Shown: positions 44,480 to 55,145, counted from the stretch's first letter. The stretch: DNA of 64,000 nucleotides from Cafeteria roenbergensis (GCA_008330645.1 VLTN01000001.1:806001-870000), one strand, 5' to 3'. Notes: generated by a model from the letters alone, not told the origin. Program-made: numbers and translations.

Positions 44480-45897
44480 ATGCGGTGCCTTGCTGTGGCG
44501 GGCGCACTAGCTGCCGTCGTTGGAGGGGCTTGTGCCGCCGAAAGTGAGCAAGAGCGTGCTCGAGGCCTCGCGCAAACTCAGGAGCGGTTGCATTTGGCCT
44601 GCGCAGCTGCGCCAGTCTGCGCGCGGCTGCGCCTCGTGGTCACGGCTGATGCGCTGTGGGCAGTTGCATCTGCCAGGGGCGGGGAGCCGCCGCGTGCCGT
44701 GCAGCTGGACTTGCGCTCGCGACTCGCAGCTCCGACCGCTCCAACCAGTTGCCACGCTGCGCTTGCCGCAGGCTCCCTCCTGGCCAAGCATCTGACGGCA
44801 ACTGTTGATGCCGGAGGGCTCGTGGAGATTGCCCTTCCTGGCTTTGACAAGCTCGGACGCAAGGTGAGGCTGCGGCCGACGCGCGCGGGCGCCCCGGACC
44901 AAAACCTTGGGGCCTTGCCCGAAGCCGACCGTGGTTCGCTCGACGCTCTCCGTCCGCGCCCGCTTTGTCTTCCGCGCAGCGATGGGCGCGCATCACGGCA
45001 TTGCCGGAGGCGGGCTCCTTGTTTCAGCTGTCTCAGGTTTACAGCGACTACGGCTACGAGCCGAAGCAGGGCCCGGAACTGACTTCGCTCACGTCGCTCC
45101 CCGTCACAGTGAGCGGCAGCGGGAATCGAATCCTGTACGCGCCTCCGGCCGGGGCCAACCCGCCGGAAGGCCAGTGGGCGCGGTTCCAGTACGTGGTGAC
45201 TGACGGCAAAGAGACCTCCGAGCCGGGCATTGTGTGGCTGCTTCCGCTGCACGGACGCATGGTCGGATCGGACTTTAGCCTGGGCACGGACGGCTGGGCA
45301 ATTGTGCGAAACGGCGCCAAGGAGGCAGCCATGCCGTCGGGGGGGATCCGCTGGGAGGCCTACTCGCGAGGCGACTTTTCCTTCTTCGTGTCCGGAAGCG
45401 ACGGCCAGATCCTCGTGGACGGGGAAGGCCAAGACCGCTCGCGGTGGGAGTTCACAGCGCCACAGCAGTTCCTTGGCAACCAGGCAGCAGCGTACGGCGG
45501 CTCGCTGGAGTTCACGATCGGCTCCAGCGCTGGAGACTTCAGCCCTGCCAACAGGTTGAGCACGGACGACCGCGTCGTGACCCTCAGCTGTGCTTCTTGC
45601 GACGTGGGCCGCGGCGTCCGGCTCGCCTATTTCGCCGACTCGCTGCTCCCGTTCGACGGTATCACGAAGCGGGTTTCCATCAGGCTCGACCCTTCGCAGT
45701 GGAAGCAGGACCCACGCAACACCGTTTCCGAGTGGGGCCCGACTTCTGCGTGCCAGCTTGTGGAAGTGCTCTCGGGCCTCACTGCCATTGATGTGCTTGG
45801 CGACCACACCCGCTCGTTCGAGTCCGTGGCGCTGGACAATGTCGCTCTTCGGCCAGGCAGCGGCGTGCCTGTGGAGTGCGCAGCAGTGTACTATTAG
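44480..45897 (+). CDS. Secreted protein with Ig-like/cadherin-like and laminin-B-type domain
   Basis: Two exons, 44480-44863 and 44980-45897, phase 0 junction; 433 residues. The start MRCLAVAGALAAVVGGACA is a clear signal peptide with a cleavage site near residue 19-20. Residues 20-128 are unassigned. Exon 2 opens with RITALPEAGSLFQL...PVTVSGSGNRILYAPPAG...ARFQYVVTDG, the pattern of a tandem-repeat Ig/cadherin-like domain (about 130-205). The C-terminal half (about 215-430) fits the laminin IV-type A (laminin B) domain: FSLGTDGWAI, RWEFTAPQQFLGNQAAAYGG, LEFTIGSS, CQLVEVLSGLTAIDVLGDH. It likely acts outside the cell or at the cell surface, in adhesion or as part of a coat. There is no transmembrane segment or GPI-type tail, so it appears fully secreted. 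Confidence 0.82.
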
Positions 45898-46124
45898 TTT
45901 CGGTCGTTCTGTGTGCGCGCTTTCGGCTTCCCCGCCAATCGCCGACGGGGGGCGAGGCGTCGGCTTGGGGCTTGCAAACACCTCTGCGTCTTGGGTTGAG
46001 CCACAATGCGCGATATCTGCTTCCTGCAGGCTTCGGCTAATCGCTTCGGCGTCCGCTTTGCGTGCGCAGCACGCAGCTCGCAGGCGCGCTCGTGTTTCGC
46101 CTCGCGTCACGCAGTTCCCAGTTG

Positions 46125-48603
46125 TCACGAGCGCGGCAGACTCGCCGAAGACTTTCCGCTCCTGCGCCTTGCTAGCTCGCTGGCGGCCTCAATGGACGCC
46201 TTCTTGTACGCCGCAAACTCGCTGCTGGAGAGCGTTGCTGAGGCCTGCTGCCGCATCTCCTCGAGCGAGAAGGGTCTTGCGTCGTCAGCTTCGCCCGTCG
46301 CGGACGCGGCTGCTCCCATGTCGGTGTTGAGCATCGACGCCAGCAGCGCCGACGACGTCAGAGATCGTGCGACAGCGCCGCTCGCCTCCGATGGGCCAAC
46401 AAGTGCGTGGACTGTCATCTGCTTCGCCTCCTCCAGCACCACGGCTGGCGACACCTCGTCGGCCCCCGGGCTGCCGGGTGGTGGAGGTAGCGGCCGCCCA
46501 GCCACGGGCCGCGAACGCGAGACGGACACCTGGCCCTTGTGCAGCAGGTACACAAAGTGCTGGACCAGCTCGGCCGTCTTCTGGTCGAGGACGCTCATGA
46601 ACTGATGCAAAGTGTGCTGGTTCACGCCCTCGTCGATGACGTGTCGGAACGCAGGGATGCGCGAGAACATGCGCATTGCGAGTGAGCGACGAGATGATGG
46701 CGTACGCGACGGTTTGTCGTCGCCGGGGTAGAAGGACGACGCTCGGCGGGGACCAGCGCTCGCGCTGAGCGCAAACGACGCCCTGCTCCCCACTGGGTTG
46801 TCTTGCAGTTCCGACGACGACGACGTCGACGACGAATCGGACCCATGGTCTCCTCGCGGCTCCTCCAGGAGTCCGGAGCCGACATCAACGCCTGGGATTG
46901 TGGTCATGGCTGGCGGCGAGCTTCGCGGCTGCGGACTGCTCGGCGAGCTCTCCGTTTCGTCCTCGCCTTCCTCCTCAAGCCCAACAGCAGGAAGGGTCGA
47001 AACGAACGCACCCTTTGCGGAGCTCGGATGCGAGCCGATGCCCGTATTCGGGATCATGAACGACCGCTGCCTCAGCGAGGAGCTAGGCACAAAAGCCTCA
47101 TCGAACACTGTGTGGCACCCGGCGGCGTAGAACAGATCCGACACGAGGGGCATCACGTTGGCCAACTCCTCACGCGCCATCGCCACAGCCTTCTTGTCGG
47201 CCTTGATGGTGACATGCGCGCTCGACACCAGGTGGTGGAGCGAAGCGACTTGCTCCGTCGTGCTTTGGAGCCTCTCCGCGGTCTTGGTCTGCTTTTCGCG
47301 GTACTCGTCACGAAGGTGCTCGATTTCCTTCTCCAGCGTTTCCACCTCGCCGATCAGCCGTGCCACGGCGCTGGCCTTGTCAAACTTTTCCTCCTCGCAC
47401 GCTGTCATCTGGGCCACGAGCTCGTCGAGGCTTTCGTAGGCAGTTGCGTCCCTCAGCTGCTCCATTGCGTCCTCGAACGTTGCGGCCTTGGCTTTGGCTT
47501 TTGCCAGGCGAGTCTTGTGCTCTTGCACTTTGGCTGCCAGCTCGGTGATCTTGGCCTTGAGCAGACTCTCCTCCTCGGGGGTGAGCATTCCAATGGCTGG
47601 CTGGGACTTGCTCACGAGCGCCTTGTCCGCCTCCTGCAGCGCCAGCGTTTGCTGCTCAAACTCCTGCTTGGCTGCCTTCCTGTCGCGCTGCATGGCATCC
47701 AGCACGCTTTGCGCCTCGGCGCGAGTGGAGTCCCTGGCCGCGTACGCGTCTTGGATTTGCCGCTGAGTGGACTCGGTCTTGGTCTTCACCTCGAGGAGCT
47801 CGTTACACAGCTTGTCGAACAAGCCATCGAACGTGTTGGCTTCGCGACGCAACGAGTTGACCTGCTCCCGGAGCTCGTCGTTTGCTCCCTTTTGCTTGTT
47901 GAACTTGACCTCCGTGACCTGGAATTCCTGTTTCAGCTTTGCTAGCCGCCGAGCAAGAATTCGCCTTGTTTCGCTGACCGCGTCGCGCGTCCCCAGCGGC
48001 TTGACCACCACCGTCTTCTTAACATCGGCGCCGTCTTTGTCCTTGGTCATCACAGTGGCTGTGCTCTTGCCGGGCTCCAGAAACATGGCCGAAGTCTTGG
48101 CAAGCTCGGCACGCAGACTCGCCTCCTCCTCGCGATACTGCGCAATTTTGGCCTTGGATTTGTTGAGCAGCTCTCGGTCCTTGGTCATTTGCTTCAGGAT
48201 GGCCAGTTTCTCGGCCTCGAGGCGCGTCGCATCGTCGAAGCTGCAATGGCGTAGAAATCGAGGAAGCAATAGCACAGCGTTAGAATGCAGGCGCCTTGAT
48301 GCAAACCCAGGGCACGAGCGCATCGCGCTCTTGCGGGATGCTGCGCACCGCAGCCAGAAAGCTCCCAACTTGTCCAGTGCGAGGCCTCTCACGCAGGCGC
48401 AGCAGGCGTCCCAGGGGCGCAACCGCGCGAAACGCGCGTCTGCCCGGGTGCTGGCAAACGGCTGCAAGCTGGCGAGCGCAAGCCCGAGCTCACGTGGTGC
48501 TCTTTCCGCTCGAGCGCTTGACGGCGCGCCCCTCCTCAAGCTGTCTCTGCTCCTCTCGCTTGTGCTTGGTCAGGACCACGGCGCGGAAGATGGCGTCGGC
48601 CAT
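46125..48603 (-). CDS. Outer dynein arm docking complex coiled-coil protein (ODA1/DC2, CCDC114/63 family)
   Basis: Two exons on the minus strand, 48494-48603 and 46125-48240; 741 residues. Long coiled coil (about residues 38-400) with the family signature EFQVTEVKFNKQKGANDELREQVNSLRREANTFDGL, LEVKTKTESTQRQIQDAYAARDSTRAEAQ and a second segment after LTPEEESLLKAKITELAAKVQ. In Chlamydomonas the DC2 (ODA1) subunit with DC1 fixes outer dynein arms to doublet microtubules; the human relative is ODAD1. The last about 250 residues contain Ser/Glu-rich low complexity and then a helical tail (NQHTLHQFMSVLDQKTAELV) not typical of short family members. The short first exon was identified from its ATG (48603), frame and a GTGAGC donor. 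Divergent from the PrsW-like gene. Confidence 0.85.
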
Positions 48604-48878
48604 GAGCGCTCGTGCCTGGTGTTCGTAGCAGCGGTTGCGTCGAAAGGCGGCACAGGCAACGGGGGCCAGCCGGGGCCCCGCTGGTGAGGGGCGAGCGCCC
48701 GGGGAGCAGGAGGCGGAGAGCGGGGGCGGCTATCCTGCAGCCAATGGCCTCCCTCTCGGCACGACGCTCCGCCCAAACGGTGCCGACGAGCAACCGACCG
48801 GACGACAAACCCGCGGCCCCACGGCTCTGCAGCCGTGGCGACAGGGCGTTCGGGCACTAGTCGCCGGCAACTGCGCCC
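48604..48878. promoter_or_regulatory. Divergent region, ODA docking gene / PrsW-like gene
   Basis: 275 bp between two diverging start codons, presumed to hold both promoters. No sequence motif was established. Confidence 0.4.
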
Positions 48879-50399
48879 ATGGCTGACAGCCCCCCCCGCG
48901 GCTGCGGGGCGAGGCTGTCGTCCATGGGATTTCTTGCGCTCGCTTGCTCCGTGGTTGTCATCGTGGCCACTCTGGTGTCGTCGTGGAGTGTCGCCGGAGC
49001 GCTCGCGGGCCTGCTTGCCGTTCTTGCGGCTTTCGGCGTCCTCGCGCATACCTACCTTCGCCGGTGCCGGCCCCACCCGACGCTTGCGGACGGCCACCTG
49101 GACGACCACGTGATCCGCATGTTTTCCGGGGGGCTGGTCCCGATGACGCTCTGCGCCTTGCTGGCGGAAGCGGTGCTGACGGCAGTCGGGTCCCTGGCAA
49201 TTCTTGGCCTCACCGCAAGAGATGCAACCATTCTGCAGGAGATCCAAGCTGCCCAGCTGGCCGGCGAGGACGCTTCCATCCCCCGGGGCATATCGCCGGG
49301 CCTCAAGGAGTGGCTCCTGGGCGAGATGACGCCGAGAGTGCTGCTCTTTTTGATCTTCACCAGCTTTTGCGTCGCCGCCTGCGTCGAGGAGTCACTCAAG
49401 TGGTGCATGTTGCGAGTCACGCTCTGCTTCGGCAACCATGAATACTCCTGTTGCTTGCAGCCTCGAGGCCGGCGGCCCGCGCGGTCAACCTTGGTCCTCA
49501 TGGTCGCTGTGGCGGCCGGCTTCTCCCTCATCGAGACGCTGCTCTACATCCGAGCGGCGCCAAGCGACGTCGAGAGCCAGGTGGTCACAGCCGTGCTCCG
49601 GAGCTGCTCGGCACTCCCCCTTCATATCATCGGGGGGCTGTGGACGGGAGTGAGGCTCGCGCGGCGTGACGTGAAGGACAAGCAGTTCGTCCAGGAGCGC
49701 CTCGCAGAGGCACGCAGCGCTGCTGTTTCCGGCGGCACACCGCGTCCGACGAGCGGCAGCCGGGGGGTCTTGGCCAGGCTCGCTGCTGCGCGGGAGCCCG
49801 TCGCCGTGCCGGCCGAGCGACCGCGCAAATGCGGGTCCAACGCCTGCATCATCGCGCCAGCGGTGCTCGTCCACGGCCTCTACGACATGGTTGCGCTCGG
49901 GGTGCCCAAGCTTTTCGCAGACAAGAGCACCGGCTGGGTCCCCCCCGAGGCCGGCATCACGGTGCTGGTGGTGTGCTTCTGCGTTGCTTTCGTGGCTGCG
50001 CTCGCGCTGGCCTGGGAGATTCGTGCGGTGCTCGCCGAGGAGGCGAGCCTGGATGCCCACGCCACGGACGGTGAGACACGGCCGGGGCCGGCGCCAGCCG
50101 AGCCCGTGGGTGCGGCGGCAGTCGCGCTCACGCTCGTCGACCAGCCCCGAGCGGAAGCCTCGAGTGGCGCGCCCGGCCGCAGTGAGACAGGCATCGAGCT
50201 CACGCCCTACCCGCAGCCCAGAGAGGAGGGTCGCCTGCTGCAAGCCGATCCCCAGGACGGGGGGGCCTTCTCCGACGGGTTGGGGGGCTTGGCATCGTCA
50301 CATTGCGGCGACGACGGCTCGGTCGCATTGCTTGGCGACGCAAGCGATGCCAGCGATATGGGCGGGGACCTTGGCGTTGCTGGAAGGTTTGCTGTTTGA
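48879..50399 (+). CDS. PrsW-like polytopic membrane protease family protein
   Basis: Single exon, 506 residues, ATG in a good context (GCCCATGG). Hydrophobic segments: two near residues 15-60, one at about 80-110, one at about 150-170, then pairs around 210-230, 240-260, 325-345 and 360-385. Conserved PrsW/CPBP-like motifs are in order: EESLKW (E170, E171, K174), GFSLIETLLY (E219), LPLHIIGG (H249) and VLVHGLYD (H332, D336). In bacteria PrsW is a membrane protease that starts regulated breakdown of an anti-sigma factor; the wider fold includes CAAX-prenyl proteases. The catalytic-type residues look kept, so it may be active, but a eukaryotic substrate cannot be named. The C-terminal about 120 residues are hydrophilic, Pro/Glu-rich and likely cytosolic. 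Convergent with EFG1. Confidence 0.72.
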   Translation: MADSPPRGCGARLSSMGFLALACSVVVIVATLVSSWSVAGALAGLLAVLAAFGVLAHTYLRRCRPHPTLADGHLDDHVIRMFSGGLVPMTLCALLAEAVLTAVGSLAILGLTARDATILQEIQAAQLAGEDASIPRGISPGLKEWLLGEMTPRVLLFLIFTSFCVAACVEESLKWCMLRVTLCFGNHEYSCCLQPRGRRPARSTLVLMVAVAAGFSLIETLLYIRAAPSDVESQVVTAVLRSCSALPLHIIGGLWTGVRLARRDVKDKQFVQERLAEARSAAVSGGTPRPTSGSRGVLARLAAAREPVAVPAERPRKCGSNACIIAPAVLVHGLYDMVALGVPKLFADKSTGWVPPEAGITVLVVCFCVAFVAALALAWEIRAVLAEEASLDAHATDGETRPGPAPAEPVGAAAVALTLVDQPRAEASSGAPGRSETGIELTPYPQPREEGRLLQADPQDGGAFSDGLGGLASSHCGDDGSVALLGDASDASDMGGDLGVAGRFAV

Positions 50400-50632
50400 G
50401 TATGACGCCCTGCTGCGTGTGCAGAGTGCTGGTGATGCGTGCCCCGCCTCTAGGCCACGAGGTGCTGCCGAGGGGCGGCAATGAATCAGTCAGTTGGATC
50501 GGGCCGACGGCGTCGGGGCGCCAGCCGGTTCGAAGGGCGAGGGTCAAGCGGGGGCAGGGACAGACAGCGCTGCTCCACGAGGCGCAGGCCTGAGCAGTAC
50601 AGCCACGCAGCCCACCACCCGCACGCCCGCAC

Positions 50633-52640
50633 TCAGTCGAACGTGAGGTGGGTGCGCTTCGAGGACAGCTTGGGAGGCTTGGGCGGGTGAGCCGTCGCTG
50701 GCTTAGCCGCCGCAGCGGGAACGGCATCCCCCTTGGCCATCCAGGCCGGCCGCACGTCGCCCCGGTTCTCGTTGTTCCGCTCGCGGAAGCCGCTGCCGTC
50801 GTTCGCCTTGGACATGGTGCGCCCGCCCCGGAACCCGCCGCCGCCACCACGCCCGCCGCGGAAGCCTGCACCGGCGCCGTCGCCGCGCCCGCCGCGGAAG
50901 CCTGCACCGGCGCCGTCGCCGCGCCCGCCGCCTCGCCCGCCGCGGAAGCCTGCACCGGCATCCCGCCCGCCCCGGAACCCGCCGCCGCCGCTGCTGCTGC
51001 CCCCGCGGAACCCGCCGCCGCCGCTGCTGCTGCCCCCGCGGAACCCGCCGCGGTGGCCATCGCCGAAGCCCCCGGCGCGCCCGCGCCCGCGGGCAAAGCG
51101 AGGCGCGTCCACGCCAGCAACGCCCTCGTCCTCGGGCCCCGTCCATGCCTTCCCGCGCAGCTTGCGGCGCTCTTTGCGCGGCAGCTCCTTGTCCTTCCAA
51201 GCTGGCGTGGCGCCCTCGTCTGCGTGCCTGCCCCGCTTGGGCGCGCTCCCGCCCTCGCCCTCCTCGCCGTCTCCGGGGCGGTAGCGGCCCTTGAACCAGA
51301 ATTCCTGGTCCCGCGAGCCCATCCACCGCCTGCGCCAGTTCCCTCCCTCGTCCTCCTCGTCCTCGCCCTCCTCACCGTCGTCGGGCCTCTCCTCCACTGC
51401 GAACTTGGGCACCGTCACCTCAGCAGCAAGCTCTCTCTGCCGCTTCCGGCTGCGGGCTGCGCCGGCGCCAGTGCCGCCTGCGGAGCCAGCGCCGCTGGCA
51501 TCGCCATCATCACCATCAACGTCGTCGCCATCGTCGTCCACGAACCTGAAGAACGAGTCGCCGCCCATGGCTGCCTTGTCGTCGTCGGAGCCGGCTCCGG
51601 CTTCGTCATCGAGGTCCGCCGCTGCTGCTTCGTCGGCCGCCGCCGCCTCCTCTCCGGCCGCGTCTCTTGCCAGTGCCGCCATGGCCTTGCCCGAGGCGCC
51701 CGCAGCCCGGGCAGTCTGCCTGCCGACACGGGCGATCGCGCGCGCCTCGAGCTCTGCCCAAGTCTTGGCGGCCGCGGCCGCGTCAGCGTGGGATTCGGCT
51801 GCGGAAGCGGCAGCCTTGGCGGGTTTCGAAGCCGGGCTGGCACCCCCCACGGCACCGCTGCTGGCGGAGCTTCCGCCCTGCGTGCTAGTCTGCTTGGCGT
51901 CCGCCGCCGCGCTCTCCGGATCCGCTGCAGCTGCCTCCGCGTCCGCGCCCTCACCCGCGTCTTCCTGCTCCTGGCGGCGCTGGCGGCGCTTCCAGCCCTT
52001 TCCCTTTCCGGGGTCGGGCCCGATCGCCTCGGGCGCAGTGAGCAGCTGCCTGCCCTCGGCCGCGTTGGCCAACGCCCAGCGGCGCAGCCACTCGCGCCGG
52101 GCGGGGGCCATGGGATCGGTGGGAACAGTCAGCAAAGAGATGTACTTCTCGGCACGCGGGAACCAGCGAATGTAGGCTGCGTCGTTCAGCATCGCCCGGT
52201 AGTGCGCTTCGGCTGCCTCGATGCCCTCCCCAGCCTTGCGGGCTGCCTCTACCTCTGTGGCAGCCCGCTTGAGGCGCCGCTCGACCTTACGCCGCTCGAA
52301 GAAGCGAACGTGGTGGTACTGGGCAGCCCTCTTTGCGGCTGTTGCGCCGGCTTGGCGCTCCAGCGCCTGACTCTTCATCTTTCGCAGCAGTCGGGTCTTG
52401 TCCTTGCGCGCGGCCGCCGGAAGGCCCTGCGCGCGCGAACACAAGCAGCCACACGTGATAGAGAGGTGGGTGCCAAGCAGGGCGCGCGTGGCTTCCGCCT
52501 GGGACGGGCAACTGCGGCGATGGCAATGGCCGGGCTGCGTTTGAGCCCCTCGGAAGCCTCACCGTGTGCGCAAGCAGACGCTCGACATCGCGGATGCGGT
52601 TTTTGAGCGACCGCTGCCGCTCCGGCTTGGTGTCGTCCAT
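50633..52640 (-). CDS. EFG1-like rRNA-processing protein with RGG-rich tail
   Basis: Two exons on the minus strand, 52563-52640 and 50633-52426 (GTGAGG...CGCAG, phase 0); 623 residues. Residues 11-110 match the EFG1 family: SLKNRIRDVERLLAHT, GLPAAARKDKTRLLRKM, QYHHVRFFERRKVERRLKR. EFG1 is a nucleolar factor for early cleavages and maturation of 18S rRNA in yeast. The family protein is usually about 230-300 residues. Here there follow a long Ala/Glu/Asp-rich region (about 160-390), a stretch with NWRRRWMGSRDQEFWFKGRY (about 400-420), and a C-terminal array of FRGG/GRGG repeats (about 485-565). RGG arrays are typical of RNA-binding nucleolar proteins such as fibrillarin. The ATG at 52640 is the first of the frame that leads directly into the conserved helix. 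Confidence 0.9.
50805..51075 (-). repeat. RGG-coding minisatellite-like repeats in EFG1 gene
   Basis: Tandem GC-rich units coding for FRGG/GRGG. Two near-identical 45-bp units repeat at about 50987-51050 (a GGGFRGGSSSG type unit), and further units encode GAGFRGGRGDGA. Such arrays expand and contract, so copy number may vary between strains. Confidence 0.8.
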
Positions 52641-52805
52641 CCCTGCCTCGCCTGTGGCACGCCGAAGGGGCGAGTTTCGGCCGCAAGCGGACTGTCGACG
52701 ACATGGCCCTGCGGCTCTACCAGCCGGATGGTTCCGACGCCCAGCCAGCCCCGGCTCGGCACTCGCGCGGGGGCGACGACGCCTCCGCGGCGCCCGAATC
52801 GACAC

Positions 52806-53599
52806 ATGGGGGTCTGGCCGCTGTTTCTGGCGGCCTCGTTGTCGCTTGCGGCAGGCTCAGTGGCACCCATGCCCGCTGGCGGTGAGCCGACGCAAGGGCG
52901 AGCGGCGCTCGAATCGCGGTCAGCCGGCCCCTCGCACGCGTCGGACAGCGTCTGCCACCACTCCGCTGGCCAGTGCAGTGTTTCGGCTGTCGCGCAGGTG
53001 TTCTTTGTTCGTCGGCCGACGGGCCGAGCTGCGCGGCAATCGCCGGCGAGCAGCCGCCGCAGCCAGGGCACGTGGCGCTCAGCCGGGCTGCCCTTGATCA
53101 CAAGGTGCCCGAGCCCGACGGCTCCGACGTAATCTTGCCGGCCGAGGGGCTGCTACGAAGCGTCGAGCTCCTGAGCCACTTTGCGAGCTCTTTGAAGCTG
53201 CTGGGGCAAGAGCAGGCGAGCAAGGGCCGCGTGACGACTGTCCAGCGGTCTGCCAGCACCGCTGGCGTGGGTAGTTCTGAGGCGGCCGAGGCCCCTGGCG
53301 TTGCCCTCATTGTAGTGGGCAGCGAAGACGAGCTTGAGGCCACATTGTCCAACGCGAAACGTCGCCAAGCACAGCTCGGCCAGGGTCGGAGGCCTGAACA
53401 CACTGCCGAGGAAGCCGGTGGCGAGGCGGGCGTCCGCGTCCTTCAAGGCACATCCCACGGATCGCTCGAGCAGGCGATAAAGGAGGCGTTGATACGCATG
53501 GGCGAGCGGCTCAAGGAAGGCGAAGGAGCTTCTGGCGGCAGCGACGGCGGCGACGACGGCGACGGCGGTGACGGCGGCGACGACGCAGGTCCGGGATGA
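52806..53599 (+). CDS. Small secreted or membrane-lumen orphan protein
   Basis: Proposed as two exons, 52806-52997 and 53063-53599 (phase 0); 242 residues. The N-terminus MGVWPLFLAASLSLAAGSVA is a good signal peptide. The second exon encodes an amphipathic stretch (LPAEGLLRSVELLSHFASSL), a hydrophobic strand VALIVVGSEDELEATL and a helical part ending in a Gly/Asp repeat tail (GGDDGDGGDGGDD). No family recognised. The donor would be GTGTTC rather than GTGAG as nearly everywhere else, so this intron is less certain; the acceptor CGCAG is typical. Divergent from EFG1 with 165 bp between start codons; convergent with the SDR gene. Confidence 0.5.
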
Positions 53600-53896
53600 C
53601 GCTGGCTCTGCCCCCTCAGGCGACTAGCAGCGGCTGGGGGGCGTGGTCGTGGCGGAGAGCAAGCGAGCGCAGCTGGTGAGCCTGGCGGCCTGCCGGCGCG
53701 TGGGGCGCGGGGCTTTCGCATGAGCGGCGCTGCCGACGCTGTGGCGCGTGGCCGTCAACAGCCGCCAGAGGCGAGGCTGCGACAGGAGCAATGCACGGGA
53801 TGTTCGATGGCGCCTTGAAGGGCGCTGCCGCGACCGACGCACACACGCTGCAGTCCCCGTCTGGCGGGTCCGGAGGGCACCTGGTCACAGGCTGGC

Positions 53897-54989
53897 CTAG
53901 CGGGGCCCGCCGAGGCCCTCTGCCGTGGACATCGTGAGCATCCTGCCACCGTCCACGTAGTGGATCGACCCCGTCGTCCACGTCTGCCGCGCTACGCCGA
54001 CGATGGCGCGGGCCACTTCCTCGGGGGTGCCCACCCTCCCCAGGGGGTGGGCGCTTCCGCCGCCCTTGTAGTACTTGGCGGCGCCTGCCTTCCCGAGGCC
54101 GCCCCGCTCGTGGAACGTCGTGGCCACGGTTCCCGGCGCCACCGCGTTGACTCTCACGCCACGGGGGGCGAGCTCCAGCGCTGCGCAGCGGGTCAGCTGA
54201 TCCAGGGCTCCCTTGGCCACGCAGTACGGTGTCACGCCCACCAGCCCCCGTGCTCCTGCGGAGGACGAACACGCGTGCTGGCCGCGGCAGATGAATGGGG
54301 TGTATGGCCGGCGAGGCGGCGGCCGGGGCGTGAGACGCAGCACTGCGGGGCGGCGCAGGCGGCTTCGTCGCGAGGGCCTCCCCGTTCAGCTGGGGCTGCG
54401 GACCAATCCGTTCTCACCGGCGATGGAGCTGAGGTTCACGATGGCCCCGCTGGAGCGGCAGAGCGCCTCTGTGCATGCTTGCGTGAAAATGAGGGCCGAT
54501 GTGACGTTGATGTTCACGTGCCACATCAAGTCGGCTGCGCTCGTCTTGTCAAGCGAGCAGCCCAGCGTTGCTGCCCCGAGGTTGTTGACGAGCACATCCA
54601 CCTCTCCGTCGAGGGCGTCCACGCAAGCTCTTGCGGCCTCCTCCAGCTTGGTTGGGTCGGCAAAGTCGTCCGAGACAACGACGCGCAGTCTTGCATGGAG
54701 ATCTTCCGAGTACGCGCCGAGCAGGCGTGCGCGGTCCCGCGTGGTTACGGCCACAACGCACCCTGGGTCCGCGGCCAGGAAGGCCTTCGCCGTGGCCAAG
54801 CCGATGCCAGCCGACGCAGCTGTGACGACAACCTGCGCCTCGGCCGGGCAGCTCAGCGGGCGAGAGCAGCGCAATGGCGCTTGGGCCTCAAGGCTCTCTC
54901 GCCTGCGCCAGTGTGCCCGCCTACGTGGCCCGTACCTTGCGCATGGGGCGTTCTGCATCCGGTGGCGATTCGCCTCCAGCCGCTGCCAT
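53897..54989 (-). CDS. Short-chain dehydrogenase/reductase (classical SDR, DHRS4-like)
   Basis: Three exons on the minus strand: 54936-54989, 54418-54832, 53897-54255; 275 residues. A Rossmann fold NAD(P)-binding protein. The cofactor motif is T22-A-A-S-A-G-I-G29, with Ala where the family has the first Gly of TGxxxGIG. VLVNNLG (N101, N102) replaces NNAG. Catalytic S153/S154 (NLSSIAG) and Y167-C-V-A-K171 are present, followed by ELAPRGVRVNAVAPGTVATTF and a C-terminal GRVGTPEEVARAIVGVA...GSIHYVDGG, typical of classical SDRs. VTAAS is close to the VTAST of DHRS4-type peroxisomal carbonyl reductases, but the C-terminus lacks an SRL-type peroxisomal signal. The substrate is unknown. The first donor is GTACGG, unusual here; exon 1 encodes 18 residues. 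Divergent from the EF-hand gene. Confidence 0.88.
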
Positions 54990-55145
54990 GCCGCCGTGGG
55001 TTGGCGGAGTGGCGACCAGCAACTGCAACGCCTGCCGGAGACGCAATACTTGATGCCAATGAAATATGCGCCGGCCGGGCCGCGCGCGGAGCGGGGCACG
55101 GGCACTGGCCCGGCAGCCCAGGCGCAGAGAGGGAACCTGCTGTGC

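Noticed and set aside
46803-47945. Plus-strand frame of 380 codons resembling a leucine-rich protein
   Set aside because: Antisense of the ODA docking coiled coil; Leu arises from antisense of Gln/Glu/Lys codons.
50648-52606. Plus-strand frame of 652 codons rich in Ala and Pro
   Set aside because: Antisense of EFG1; the minus strand carries the conserved EFG1 motifs and the RGG repeats.
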